Position numbers and translations under genes: made by a program. Below the pieces are notes generated by a model, which was given only the letters and a program-made list of their open reading frames with translations, was not told where the DNA came from and did not search any database. A stretch of 64,000 bases of DNA from an uncultured Lachnospiraceae bacterium (lineage in GTDB: Bacteria > Bacillota > Clostridia > Lachnospirales > Lachnospiraceae): assembly GCA_910585545.1 (NCBI GenBank), contig CAJUFN010000004.1, forward strand, positions 136,740 to 200,739. The letters are read 5' to 3'. Shown one piece after another: positions 47,242 through 55,902 of the stretch. Every line of letters begins with the position of its first letter. Within the stretch, counting starts at the first letter, position 1.

Positions 47242-48477
47242 CTAAAATACATCAAGATTGCGTGATAAATTTTCTATTGCTTCCTGTTTCTTCATGTCAG
47301 TGACTTCGGCATATATGTCCATCGTTGTTTCAATATTAGCGTGTCCCATGATTGCCTGTATCACTTTCACATTTGTTTCCTTCTCGCAGAACCTTGTACA
47401 AAAGGTATGCCTTAAATGGTGGCATGAGAAGTGAGGTATTATGACTGGCTGCCTCTTTTCCTTTTTAGCATTTAACACTTCCTCTGCATTGTACGATTCG
47501 TATATTCGCTTGATTGCCCTGTTCACAGCTTGAGGATTATGAAGGTTTCCAAACCGATTGCTAAAAATAAAGCCTGTCATTCCGTCAATCACCGTAGTAT
47601 TGAAACCTTCTTCTTTCTGTTCGCTGTATTCCTCTTGGAACGCTTCATATACTGCGTCCATCATTGGAATGGTGCGAATACCCGCTTCTGTTTTCGGGAG
47701 GGATACTCCAAACTCACATTTTGTTGTGTCGGTTCGCCGGGGATAATATGTAACACTATGGTTTATACTGATTATCCTCTTTTCAAAATCTATGTCCTCC
47801 CACCTCAATCCGATTATTTCGCCAATCCTGCACCCCGTACCTAATAGCACTGTAAAAAATGGTGTCCAATGGCAATATACCGGACTTTTAGCTGTGTAGT
47901 CCATAAAAGCTCTCTGCTGCTCCAGCGTAAGGGCATGGCGCACACCATGATTTTTCCCCGGTTTTTTCTTAATTTGAGCCATCACTCCATCGCTCGGATT
48001 ATTTCTGATGATGTCATCTCTCACTGCAAGCTGGAATGTCGGGTGGAGAACGGTGTGGATTGTTTCAAGCGTGTTTATCTGCAATCCTTTTTCATTTATC
48101 AGATGATAATAGAAATACAGCACATCTGAATACTTTATCTCTCCAATTTTTCTTTTTCCGAATTCGTCCCTCACAAAACGGTCATACATGTAAACGTAAT
48201 TCGTATAGGTTGTCCGCCTTAACTCTGTCTTGGTAGTAATATACCTGTCAAATACAAAATTCAGGTCAGCGTTACCTGCCGCATATACATCCAGACCGTC
48301 GAGCTGGTCTTTCATCAGTTGCTTTTCTTTTTCTCTAAGCCCTACTAAATCATTCGCATATATATACCGCCTTTTCCCATAAGGATCAGTATAAGTGTAC
48401 ATATATGACTTATCCTTGCGCTGGATTTCTCCCTTTCGTAAAGCCCTCCCTCTATGGTCTTTTCTTGCTTTTGCCAT
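47242..48477 (-). CDS. int: Tn916-type tyrosine integrase
   Basis: 411 residues. N-terminal arm-binding domain (KDKSYMYTYTDPYGKRRYIYA), SAM-like core-binding domain (about 75-165) and catalytic domain with R217 (GTGCRIGEIIGLRWEDID), HHLRHTFCTRF and nucleophile Y389 (TTMDIYAEV). All catalytic residues are intact. Its position at the element edge, reading toward the metG junction, fits an active integrase. RBS AAAGGAGCAGAG. Confidence 0.96.
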   Translation of the reverse strand: MAKARKDHRGRALRKGEIQRKDKSYMYTYTDPYGKRRYIYANDLVGLREKEKQLMKDQLDGLDVYAAGNADLNFVFDRYITTKTELRRTTYTNYVYMYDRFVRDEFGKRKIGEIKYSDVLYFYYHLINEKGLQINTLETIHTVLHPTFQLAVRDDIIRNNPSDGVMAQIKKKPGKNHGVRHALTLEQQRAFMDYTAKSPVYCHWTPFFTVLLGTGCRIGEIIGLRWEDIDFEKRIISINHSVTYYPRRTDTTKCEFGVSLPKTEAGIRTIPMMDAVYEAFQEEYSEQKEEGFNTTVIDGMTGFIFSNRFGNLHNPQAVNRAIKRIYESYNAEEVLNAKKEKRQPVIIPHFSCHHLRHTFCTRFCEKETNVKVIQAIMGHANIETTMDIYAEVTDMKKQEAIENLSRNLDVF

Positions 48478-48519
48478 CTCTGCTCCTTTCTTTCAAAAGG
48501 AAAGAGATATTTCGTACTG

Positions 48520-48696
48520 CTACTTACTTTCTTCCATTGAGTATTGAATTTCAACACCCCTGTGTAGCACTTGCGTTATGGTCATGTCATGTTTGGCAGC
48601 ATAGTCTTTCAGCTTCTCATACTCTGCATCGTCAACCCGGAGGCTTAACGATCTCAGCTTAGGCGAGTCGGTCTTTGGACGTCCCGTTCTCGGCAT
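48520..48696 (-). CDS. Small ribbon-helix-helix (CopG/Arc-like) regulator
   Basis: 58 residues: MPRTGRPKTDSPKLRSLSLR then VDDAEYEKLKDYAAKHDMTI and TQVLHRGVEIQYSMEESK. RSLSLRVDDAEYEKLKDYA is the beta strand and first helix of an RHH fold. The gene starts 42 bp upstream of int with GGAGGTGC as RBS, and a 13-bp inverted repeat overlaps its promoter, so it most likely represses itself and int. Confidence 0.82.
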   Translation of the reverse strand: MPRTGRPKTDSPKLRSLSLRVDDAEYEKLKDYAAKHDMTITQVLHRGVEIQYSMEESK

Positions 48697-48726
48697 TTAC
48701 TATGCACCTCCTTCATAACTAATACC

Positions 48727-48772
48727 ATTATAGTTTGCGTTCTACAAAAAGTCAAGTATTTTTTGTAGAACG
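48727..48772 (-). promoter_or_regulatory. Promoter with embedded operator for the RHH-int transcript
   Basis: TTGACT-17 bp-TATAAT (48727-48755) on the minus strand. Inverted arms CGTTCTACAAAAA (48738-48750) and TTTTTGTAGAACG (48760-48772), 9 bp apart, cover the spacer, -35 and upstream region. Confidence 0.85.
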
Positions 48773-48803
48773 GTAATTTATCACGAAACCCTCTTTTCCT
48801 TAA

Positions 48804-48992
48804 TCACTCACTAACTCTAAAAGACTCCAGATACTGCTCAAAAATGTCACAGTTTACCAATACTAATTTATCCACCTTATAGATAGCGTTTGCCTGCTTT
48901 GCAAGCTCCTGAAATTTTGTCAAACCCATGCTGTACATCTCTGCACCTTCCTTGTATCTGACAAATTTCTTTCTGTCTACCTTCTTTACCAT
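48804..48992 (-). CDS. Excisionase-like small protein (Tn916 Xis group)
   Basis: 62 residues, MVKKVDRKKFVRYKEGAEMY SMGLTKFQELAKQANAIYKV… pattern: a winged-helix/MerR-like DNA-binding fold where GAEMYSMGLTKFQELAKQA is the recognition region and DKLVLVNCDIFEQYL the end. The start at 48992 has GGAGG 5 bp upstream. Directly upstream of the RHH-int unit, it would steer Int toward excision. Confidence 0.8.
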   Translation of the reverse strand: MVKKVDRKKFVRYKEGAEMYSMGLTKFQELAKQANAIYKVDKLVLVNCDIFEQYLESFRVSE

Positions 48993-49018
48993 AATTTCCT
49001 CCATTCATTGCACAGCCT

Positions 49019-49069
49019 TATCTGCTAATAAATAAACAGAATACACTTCTCCCCATTTATTAGCAGATA
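49019..49069. repeat. 14-bp-arm inverted repeat in the xis leader
   Basis: TATCTGCTAATAAA and its exact complement, 23 bp apart, 27 bp upstream of the xis start codon. It may be an operator or an RNA stem controlling xis. Confidence 0.7.
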
Positions 49070-49423
49070 AAAACTGCAATACAGGTGGCAGCTCGTTACA
49101 CTGCCCACATCGGTCTTGCACCGTCATTCAAATTGACCGGATTGCAGATTTCCTGCAACCCGGAAGTATCATTATCACAGATATGCTTCATCGCCCCTTG
49201 TAACCGCTACACACTTTGCCAGATTTCACTCGCTCCTTACCTTTGCTTCAATGCAGTTTTTCAGCATTTCCTCACGTTCACCCTGCCATAAGGCAGGACA
49301 GATATGTCATGGCGCATCTGCCTAGTGGCTCCGCATATCCTCACGTCCTGTATGCAATACAGTATTCAATTTTCAATGTACAACGCTGATAATCAGCTAT
49401 GGAAAAGGACAGCTAACCGCCCC
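49070..49423 (-). other. Gene-free, structured 354-bp stretch between orf8-like and xis-like genes
   Basis: No credible coding frame. On the minus strand several hairpins stand out: CCTGCCTTATGGCAGG (about 49290-49305) and CCGG.TTGCAG…CTGCAA.CCGG (49137-49163). It lies where Tn916 regulates xis/int by read-through, so it may be a long structured leader or a small RNA. No promoter could be fixed. Confidence 0.45.
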
Positions 49424-49672
49424 TTATACCGCTTCAAATGCCAATATCTTCGTAATCAGCTTTGTTTCAAGCCTCCGGCGTAGCGTTTCATCAACACAAA
49501 AATGCAGCCGCCCACTCTCGTCATACATTTTCCGGGTGGACAAAGTAATTATGTATCCCTCATAATGCTTCAAAACTGCGTTGATTGCCATTACATCACC
49601 TTCTGATGCTGCCTTTATGATATGGAAAGGCAGCAAATTCTTTTCTTCCCTACTCTTACATCTCTTTTTCAT
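49424..49672 (-). CDS. Tn916 Orf8-like helix-turn-helix protein
   Basis: 82 residues: LLPFHIIKAASEGDVMAINA VLKHYEGYI… with the pattern GDxxAxxxVLxHYxxYI shared by small regulators of Tn916-like elements. ATG overlaps the end of the sigma-factor gene by 17 bp, so the two are translationally coupled. Proposed partner of the sigma-like protein. Confidence 0.8.
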   Translation of the reverse strand: MKKRCKSREEKNLLPFHIIKAASEGDVMAINAVLKHYEGYIITLSTRKMYDESGRLHFCVDETLRRRLETKLITKILAFEAV

Positions 49673-50096
49673 CTGCTTTTTCCTCCATAATCTTTCTCAA
49701 AATCTCAAGTGAGCGTGTCCGGTGTTCGTGGATCGTACTGCGTACAAGGTTCATTTCCCTTGCTATATCCGCATCGCTCATTTCCAGAAAATACGAAAGC
49801 AGTATTACATTCCGCTTCCGTTCCGAAAGTGCCTGCAACGCTTCCGCAATTAGGGCGTCCTTTACTTCAATGTCATAGCCATACACTGTAAAATGACTGT
49901 TCTCCACTCCATACTCATCCATAACAAACAACTGGTTCAGCTCCTTTTCAGACAGTTCAGAAAACATGGCTTCATGCTCCCTGCGGTAATCCATGTGCCG
50001 GTAATAGTTAATCGCTTCACCTTTCAGCGACATCTGGCACAGGCGGTCAAAGCGATGCCTGATTGTCAGTTCATCATGGCAAGAAGGTTTCTTCAT
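49656..50096 (-). CDS. Sigma-70-like regulator (Tn916 Orf7-like)
   Basis: 146 residues with a sigma region-4-like HTH at the end: ALSERKRNVILLSYFLEMSD, ADIAREMNLVRSTIHEHRTR, SLEILRKIM. A region-2-like domain is not evident. In Tn916-type elements this pair (Orf7/Orf8) activates transcription toward xis and int, consistent with the gene order here. RBS is GGAGGTGAACTCGT. Confidence 0.82.
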   Translation of the reverse strand: MKKPSCHDELTIRHRFDRLCQMSLKGEAINYYRHMDYRREHEAMFSELSEKELNQLFVMDEYGVENSHFTVYGYDIEVKDALIAEALQALSERKRNVILLSYFLEMSDADIAREMNLVRSTIHEHRTRSLEILRKIMEEKADEKEM

Positions 50097-50617
50097 ACGA
50101 GTTCACCTCCTCCCCCGTTGTGACGTGACAAAGGCATACGCCTTTTCCCTTTCCGTTGTATCTGCCAAATAGCAATAGGCTAATGTTCGGGTGGGAGTAA
50201 AAATTTTTGAAAAATTTATATAAAAAACGCCCGAACAGGCTCAATGCCCATTGGACGTTATTCATATCTGTTATTCTGTTTTCTCCACAAACTGCGAGCG
50301 TGTATAGTTCACTCTTTAAGGTATATTCTGCTTCACTTCCAGTAAAACACCTTATAAAAGAACCTTCCCACGCCAATAGACGGACAGGTTCCCGAAGTCA
50401 AAAAAATATCCCTCAGACCGTTCAGAACACATAAATTCCCCTAAACGTACCCAAAGGATAAAAACCACGCAAAAAAACCTTTGGATACTGCGTTTTTTTA
50501 TATGCAATATCCAAAGTCATTCTATTTTATTGTGTATTATGCCCCTCTGATAAAGTGAATTATTAGTGCATTTTAAAAGTAAAATGTGCAATATACACTA
50601 TACATGGAGGTGCATAT
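50097..50617. other. 521-bp regulatory region between divergent sigma-like and XRE genes
   Basis: No gene is seen. It holds an attenuator-like hairpin (50471-50516), and next to the XRE start an imperfect palindrome TGCATTTTA-AAAG-TAAAATGTGCA (about 50570-50595), probably the XRE operator. Promoter assignments are uncertain. Confidence 0.5.
50471..50516 (-). terminator. Attenuator/terminator upstream of the sigma-like gene
   Basis: Arms CTTTGGATA and TATCCAAAG with a 20-nt loop, then GGTTTTTTT on the minus strand. It sits 375 bp upstream of the Orf7-like start, in the leader, as in the attenuated leaders of Tn916-like elements. Confidence 0.65.
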
Positions 50618-50965
50618 ATGGCAAGAAAAAAGAAAATTGACAAGGAAATGGGACTTCGTCTGAAGCAGGCTAGGACTGAACAAAAACTGACCTATGAAGA
50701 ACTGGCTGAAAAATCCGGCGTTTCCTCACGCTATATCAAGGAAATCGAAAATCATGGAAACGTGCCAAGCCTTGAAAAGCTGGGGCAGCTCATACGAGCC
50801 TTACATATTTCCGCCGATCCGTTTTTTTATCCAACTGTCCCGGCAGACAACCTCGACTACCAGCGGCTGTTGGTTTACCTGTCACAATGTACAGAAGAAC
50901 AGATTACAACAATTCTCGCTATTGTGGAAGCCTATCTTCGGACATATAAAAATTTTTCAAAGTAA
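50618..50965 (+). CDS. XRE-family repressor (Tn916 Orf9-like)
   Basis: 115 residues; HTH MGLRLKQARTEQKLTYEELA EKSGVSSRYIKEIEN in the first half, then an alpha-helical dimerisation part. Divergent from the sigma-like gene and preceded by GGAGGTGCATAT. By position it should repress the element's regulatory leader. Confidence 0.85.
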   Translation: MARKKKIDKEMGLRLKQARTEQKLTYEELAEKSGVSSRYIKEIENHGNVPSLEKLGQLIRALHISADPFFYPTVPADNLDYQRLLVYLSQCTEEQITTILAIVEAYLRTYKNFSK

Positions 50966-51000
50966 ATCCACTCCCTCTCCTATCTCTTTTCTAAAACAAA

Positions 51001-51020
51001 GGCGGCCACCCTTAGCCGCC
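51001..51020 (+). terminator. Short GC-rich hairpin after the XRE gene
   Basis: GGCGGC-CACCCTTA-GCCGCC followed by TAATTACC; stable stem but poor T tract, so termination is uncertain. Confidence 0.45.
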
Positions 51021-51099
51021 TAATTACCTCCTTCCTCTGCAAAACTGTGGCTTGTTTTGCTGTACAGAACGCTTCTTTTTAAGGAAGCAGAATATGTCA

Positions 51100-51555
51100 T
51101 CATTTGTCATTTCTTCTCAATGTAATAACTGCATGGCATATCAAGCCAAATACAAGAGAAAAACAGCCACCGCCAAATAGTGATGCTCCCCACCCTGCAC
51201 CCGACATTGTCATAAAACCGCCAACAAAGAAAATACCAATGCCAAGAAATATACCAACACCATAAAAAAGTCCAATTGCCATATCGTACTTATTAAATTG
51301 TCGTTTCTCCTTTTTTTCATATGTTTCCATCTTTGTTATTACCTCCTTCGCAAAATCGTCCATGTTGACTCCAAAAAGAAAGCAAATTTTTTTCAACATA
51401 TTTAAATCGGGTTCATTAACATCTCTCTCCCAATTCGATAGTGCCTGCCGGGTAACATTCAATTCCCCGGCTAGTTCTTCCTGTGTCATTCCCGATTGTG
51501 TTCGCAGATGACGTATTTGCTTTCCTGTTGTAATATCCGTCTGTTCCTGGTTCAA
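51100..51555 (-). CDS. XRE-family regulator with two membrane segments
   Basis: 151 residues. N-terminal HTH (QIRHLRTQSGMTQEELAGEL, NVTRQALSNWERDVNEPDL), then a short linker and two hydrophobic segments (GLFYGVGIFLGIGIFFVGGF and FGGGCFSLVFGLICHAVITL). Membrane-tethered HTH proteins of this type sense envelope conditions. Located just downstream of the tet gene on the same strand; function unknown. Confidence 0.8.
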   Translation of the reverse strand: MNQEQTDITTGKQIRHLRTQSGMTQEELAGELNVTRQALSNWERDVNEPDLNMLKKICFLFGVNMDDFAKEVITKMETYEKKEKRQFNKYDMAIGLFYGVGIFLGIGIFFVGGFMTMSGAGWGASLFGGGCFSLVFGLICHAVITLRRNDK

Positions 51556-51636
51556 AATAGTTCCTCCTCTCTGATACTGATTTTATCAATGATATTTCGC
51601 AATAGCCAGCAATGAACACTTGCATTGCGCAAGACG

Positions 51637-53556
51637 TTACATTATCTTCTGAAACATATGGCGAACCTTATCTAACCGACTATTTGGGCGGCGAGGTTGT
51701 ACTACAGGTTCCCCTGAAGTTTCCTGATACCCTTTCAATTCTGTCAAGCAAACGCTTCTTCCATTTGTATAGAAATTCAAATCACTTTTGTATTCCCCGA
51801 TCCGCCGAGCCGGTATTTCTCCAGTTAAAATTGCCTCATTATTTTTTAACGAAGTTGTTTCAATTACCGCATCATATTTCACAGCATCATGATAAGCTCG
51901 TGAAAGATATTCCTGCGGCGCAAATAGGGTAAAAGAAAGATAGGGTTCTAAAACTTGCGTTCCCGCTTTTTTTAATACCTGTTCCAACACAACAGGCGCA
52001 AGAAAGCGGAAATCTGCCGGAGTACTGACCGGGCTGTAATAAACACCATATTCAAAGCAAATTCTGCAATCTGTTACCTCCCATCCATACACTCCCTGCT
52101 CTAATCCATACCGAATCCCTTCCATAACTGCGTTTTGAAAGCTTTGGTTTAAATAACCGAGAGACACTTTACTTTCATATTCTGTTCCGCTTCCAACAGG
52201 AAGAGGAGTGACAGCCAAACCAATCGACGCCCAAAAGGGATTTGGCGGTACTTCAATATGAATTGTATAATGAGCCTCTTTTCGTGGTCTTTCCAGATAA
52301 ATAACGGTAGGCTCTTTTATTGCTACCTCGACACTATATTTTTCATTTAATAAAGAACAAACAACTTCCAATTGTACTTTTCCCAAAAAGGAAAGAATAA
52401 TTTCATGAGTGATAGAATCAATCATAAAATGCAGAAGCGGATCAGTATCCGCAATCTCTGTAAGGGCATCCAGTAATACTCCCCTTTGCTCTGCTTTGAT
52501 TGGCTCTATCGTTGTCCGAAAAAACGGCAGGGGATTATCCGTCCACGCCTTGCGTGGCAATAGTTTTTCATCTCCCAGAACATCATTTAGTTTTAATGTA
52601 TTGTCAGATAAAATAACAATCTCCCCGGAATCAGCGGTGTCTGTTGGGACGATTTCTCCATCAAATGGAATTGACATCTCTGTAATTTTAATTTTTTCCT
52701 TTTTTGACAAAAGAATCGTTTCCCGTAAACAAAGCGTACCGCTATAGAGCCTTAAATAGCAACGTCGTTTTTTCTGCTCGGTATATTCAATTTTAAATAC
52801 ATACCCACACAATTCCGATTGACTGTCGTCTGTTTCCAATGAAAAAACTTCTGTAATCACTTCAAGCAATTCTTTTACCCCGATATTGTCTTTTGCGCTT
52901 CCATGATATACCGGAAAAAGCGTTCCCCTTTGTACCCTTCGTTTTATTTCTTTTTGCAGTTCCCACAGTGTCAAAGGGACTCCTGAAAGATATTTTTCTA
53001 AAATATCATCATTCCCAGCAATTACAGCATCCCACTTTTCAAAATCTGCAACATCAGAAAGTATTATTTCTGAACATAAATGAACTTCCTGCATAACAAT
53101 CATATCTTCTGTTAATTTTTCTCTGATATTTTGATAAGTTTGCTCAAGAACAACACCACTTTGATCTATTTTATTGATAAAAATGATTGTTGGTATCTTC
53201 ATTTTCCTTAGCGCATGAAACAGCACTCTGGTCTGGGCTTGTACACCATCTTTTGCGGACACTACTAAAATTGCTCCATCCAGAACCGATAAGGAGCGAT
53301 GCACTTCTGTTAAAAAGTCCATGTGTCCGGGGGTGTCCACAAGATTAACTTTGTACCCTTTCCAGCGAAAAGATGTAACGGCAGCCTGAATTGTAATTTT
53401 CCTTTGACGTTCCAAAGCCATAGAGTCCGTTCTTGTTGTACCTTTATCTACACTACCTGGTTCCATGATTGCCCCACTTGTATACAGCAGGCTTTCTGTC
53501 AGTGTTGTTTTTCCTGCATCAACATGCGCAAGAATGCCAATATTAATTATTTTCAT
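51637..53556 (-). CDS. Tetracycline resistance ribosomal protection protein, Tet(W)/Tet(32)-like
   Basis: 639 residues, the length of Tet(W). An EF-G-like GTPase that removes tetracycline from the ribosome. Visible motifs: P-loop AHVDAGKTTLTESLL, DTPGHMDF, NKID, PNPFWASIGLAVTPLP, QSFQNAV, YYSPVSTPADFR, APQEYLSRAYHDA, RPNSRLDKVRHMFQKIM. From memory it matches Tet(W), Tet(32) and Tet(O) closely but equals none, so a variant or mosaic is likely. An oddity: the switch I motif reads ERQRKITIQ where RGIT is standard. The start at 53556 follows GGAGGACGACAT, and the frame continues upstream through the leader peptide without a stop. Confidence 0.93.
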   Translation of the reverse strand: MKIINIGILAHVDAGKTTLTESLLYTSGAIMEPGSVDKGTTRTDSMALERQRKITIQAAVTSFRWKGYKVNLVDTPGHMDFLTEVHRSLSVLDGAILVVSAKDGVQAQTRVLFHALRKMKIPTIIFINKIDQSGVVLEQTYQNIREKLTEDMIVMQEVHLCSEIILSDVADFEKWDAVIAGNDDILEKYLSGVPLTLWELQKEIKRRVQRGTLFPVYHGSAKDNIGVKELLEVITEVFSLETDDSQSELCGYVFKIEYTEQKKRRCYLRLYSGTLCLRETILLSKKEKIKITEMSIPFDGEIVPTDTADSGEIVILSDNTLKLNDVLGDEKLLPRKAWTDNPLPFFRTTIEPIKAEQRGVLLDALTEIADTDPLLHFMIDSITHEIILSFLGKVQLEVVCSLLNEKYSVEVAIKEPTVIYLERPRKEAHYTIHIEVPPNPFWASIGLAVTPLPVGSGTEYESKVSLGYLNQSFQNAVMEGIRYGLEQGVYGWEVTDCRICFEYGVYYSPVSTPADFRFLAPVVLEQVLKKAGTQVLEPYLSFTLFAPQEYLSRAYHDAVKYDAVIETTSLKNNEAILTGEIPARRIGEYKSDLNFYTNGRSVCLTELKGYQETSGEPVVQPRRPNSRLDKVRHMFQKIM

Positions 53557-53593
53557 ATGTCGTCCTCCATTCACAGCCAAAAAAGACATAAAA

Positions 53594-53857
53594 ATCCCCA
53601 GCAGTAAAATACTTTTACCACTGGGGATATAATCTGTGGACATACACATAAAAGACACGCACCAATAGGTACTTGCCACTTGTCTTGCTATGTCAATATA
53701 AATAAGGCAAAAGTATTCTTAAATTTGGTACAAAAAACTAAGCCCTTGTTCCAAAGGACATCCCAAAGTTTTTTGTTCCCACTATTTGATTATAGTTTTA
53801 TTTAAGAATACCTTGCCGCATATTTTTTAACTCCTTTTTGGAAATGTAGTAATTATA
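53594..53857 (-). promoter_or_regulatory. tet leader: extended -10 promoter, leader peptide and attenuator
   Basis: TGnTATAAT (-10 at 53852-53857) starts a leader of nearly 300 nt. It includes long-range arms (GGTATTCTTAAAT near 53815 and ATTTAAGAATAC near 53730) and a terminator hairpin ATCCCCAG…CTGGGGAT with TTTTT (53594-53628), the tet(M)-type attenuator layout. A leader frame starts at ATG 53649 (MCMSTDYIPSGKSILLLG) and runs in frame into the tet gene, 31 codons later. Confidence 0.8.
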
Positions 53858-53969
53858 ACACATCTGCATCCGAAAAGAAAGCATTAAATAATATTGACTT
53901 ACATTGAATTTTCTGGAGACTTATGCTAATATTCAAAGCAACAAATCGAAATATACAAGAGTATCTTTT

Positions 53970-54056
53970 ATGGGAAACGAGATAAATATTGCATTACTTC
54001 AAATGCTTCCGGGTAAGGATATTACAGAAAATATGGAAAAAGGCATAATTATTTAA
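53970..54056 (+). pseudogene. Fragment of a carbon-nitrogen hydrolase N-terminus
   Basis: MGNEINIALLQMLPGKDITE NMEKGIII then a stop. The strand-helix opening NIALLQMxPGKDxxENMEKG is typical of nitrilase-family proteins, but the remaining 250 or so residues are missing. A decayed cargo gene beside tet. Confidence 0.55.
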
Positions 54057-54413
54057 AAAATCGGTGTCCAGAAATGTACAAGATAATTGCAAAGAAATAA
54101 ACTACTTTCCGTTTATCGGGGAGTTTTCCGTTATGGATAGCCCCCGTCCCGCCTCTTTAACGAAAAATTAAAAAATAGAGCAATCGCAACCATAATCTGA
54201 AAAGGGAGATAATATTTAAGAAACATCAAATATTCGGATAATTATCCTGTAAAGGTTGTCATTCTCTGTTCAGATGCAGAGACAATAAAAACAGCCGAAC
54301 AACATCAAGGAAAATTTGGCTACTCCCCATACTGGCTTTTGCTCAACAACTCCAACCAGTCACCCCAGTAGACAGTAACCTCCATTTTGAAACTGGAATA
54401 AATTTGTCGATCA
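54057..54413. other. 357-bp stretch without an intact gene; decayed coding traces
   Basis: One plus-strand frame (about 54212-54371) reads YLRNIKYSDNYPVKVVILCS DAETIKTAEQHQGKFGYSPY WLLLNNSNQ before a stop, with no start codon; it looks like a leftover coding piece I cannot name. Elsewhere nothing recognisable. Confidence 0.4.
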
Positions 54414-54959
54414 TCACAATTCCAATCTCATAGAAATGACTTCCTGAAATCCAGCTATGCGGGAGCGAAATCCTTTGGGATTTCTTCCACACTCGACAAA
54501 TCCAGCCCGTTCGTACATAGAAACTGCTCTTTCATTTTCAGCAACTACTTTAAGTTCAAGCTGGTTATATCCCGCTGTTTTAGCACATTCGATACACGAA
54601 GTCAGCAAAGCCTTACCAATTCCAAGTCCCCAATACTTTCTCACAACACTGATGCCAAATTCTGCTCGATGCCGTACCTTATATTTTGTACCGATTGCCT
54701 CAATTCCTGCTGTTCCCGCAATTACACTGTCAACTATGGCAAGCAATTCAATCTCTCTTTCACTCTCAGCTTTTTCTTTCAGAAACTGGCTTTCCTGTGC
54801 GGCATTAAAACTGTTTTCATCTGGATATGTAAGCAAATAATCTGTTTCACTATGTGTCAGATTGAAATTATCCACTACAAGCTGACCATCACTCTCTGTT
54901 CCATTCCTCAAACAACATTCCATGCCATTACTTAATATTATTGTTTTGTTATATCTCAT
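54414..54959 (-). CDS. GNAT family N-acetyltransferase
   Basis: 181 residues with a single GNAT fold: acetyl-CoA loop VRKYWGLGIGKALLTSCIEC and LELKVVAENERAVSMYERAGF, like small-molecule or protein N-terminal acetyltransferases. Start at 54959 (AAAGGAG RBS); an in-frame ATG 15 codons upstream is possible. Downstream of another GNAT gene, so likely co-transcribed. Substrate unknown; antibiotic or peptide acetylation is possible but not supported by any specific motif. Confidence 0.85.
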   Translation of the reverse strand: MRYNKTIILSNGMECCLRNGTESDGQLVVDNFNLTHSETDYLLTYPDENSFNAAQESQFLKEKAESEREIELLAIVDSVIAGTAGIEAIGTKYKVRHRAEFGISVVRKYWGLGIGKALLTSCIECAKTAGYNQLELKVVAENERAVSMYERAGFVECGRNPKGFRSRIAGFQEVISMRLEL

Positions 54960-55016
54960 AACTGCTCCTTTACTGACAACTGTCCTCAAAGCCAGCTTCT
55001 TCATCTATACAATATC

Positions 55017-55880
55017 CTAAGCAGAAAAATGTTTTCTCATTTCATATTGTTTAACAAATACACTAAATTTCAATTTCTTCAAAAAAGCGTTCAATGCCTG
55101 ATCCCGTTCATCCACATTTATTACTCTCATCTCTAAACTCTTTGTTTGTTTAAGTAAATCTAACAAAATCTCTGTGGCAACTCCCATTCTGCGATATTTG
55201 GGATGTACCGCTAACTGCGCAATATCTCCTTTTATTTTGTCCACAATACCATATCCAATCAAGTTTCCATCAAATTTAACAATCGTATAAGAAAAGGATT
55301 TAGCGATTGCACAAACAGCATCTTTTGCGTTTTGCCATGAAGGTGGATAAGTCCAAAAATCTTTGACTGCTGTCCATTGATCATCTTGTAATTTTTCCGG
55401 ATGTTCCAGTTTCCACACTTTATGTACGCCCGGTTCTTTTATCTTGCCCGTCAGTTGGTAACAATTCAATATTCTGTTAATTCGAAATCCCTGTTTTTTA
55501 TATAAAGTGAGCGCCTTCTCATTATCTTGAATCACTTCCAGTTGATACACGCTGATTTTATTTTTTATACATATAGTGCTAACCAGATTCAATAATTCCC
55601 CCATAATTCCTGTTCTCCGAAAATCGGGGGTAACTCCTGTTCCGAGGTCATAGACTGTCTTTTCGTTATCCCAATCTCTCACTCCATTCAAGATAAAACC
55701 GACAAGCGTTCTATCTGCAAAGGCTCCAACTGAAACCGCAGGCATAAATCCATTTCTTTTCAGCATTGTTTCAAAAGATTTAAAAGGCATATCAACTGAA
55801 ACCTGATAATCAGAAAATGCCTGTGTAAACGCTTCGTATATACAAACGGAATCTGTATTTTCCAATGTCCGGTATTCCAT
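55017..55880 (-). CDS. Tandem-GNAT acetyltransferase
   Basis: 287 residues with two GNAT domains. The first (about 1-150) has VTPDFRRTGIMGELLNLVST and VIQDNEKALTLYKKQGF; the second (about 165-287) has LAVHPKYRRMGVATEILLDL. Both acetyl-CoA loops look usable. Two-domain GNAT enzymes of this type are known in Firmicutes but mostly uncharacterised. Between the SnoaL-like gene and the single GNAT gene, all on the minus strand. Confidence 0.85.
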   Translation of the reverse strand: MEYRTLENTDSVCIYEAFTQAFSDYQVSVDMPFKSFETMLKRNGFMPAVSVGAFADRTLVGFILNGVRDWDNEKTVYDLGTGVTPDFRRTGIMGELLNLVSTICIKNKISVYQLEVIQDNEKALTLYKKQGFRINRILNCYQLTGKIKEPGVHKVWKLEHPEKLQDDQWTAVKDFWTYPPSWQNAKDAVCAIAKSFSYTIVKFDGNLIGYGIVDKIKGDIAQLAVHPKYRRMGVATEILLDLLKQTKSLEMRVINVDERDQALNAFLKKLKFSVFVKQYEMRKHFSA

Positions 55881-55902
55881 ATTTTCTCCTAAAATGTCAT
55901 AT

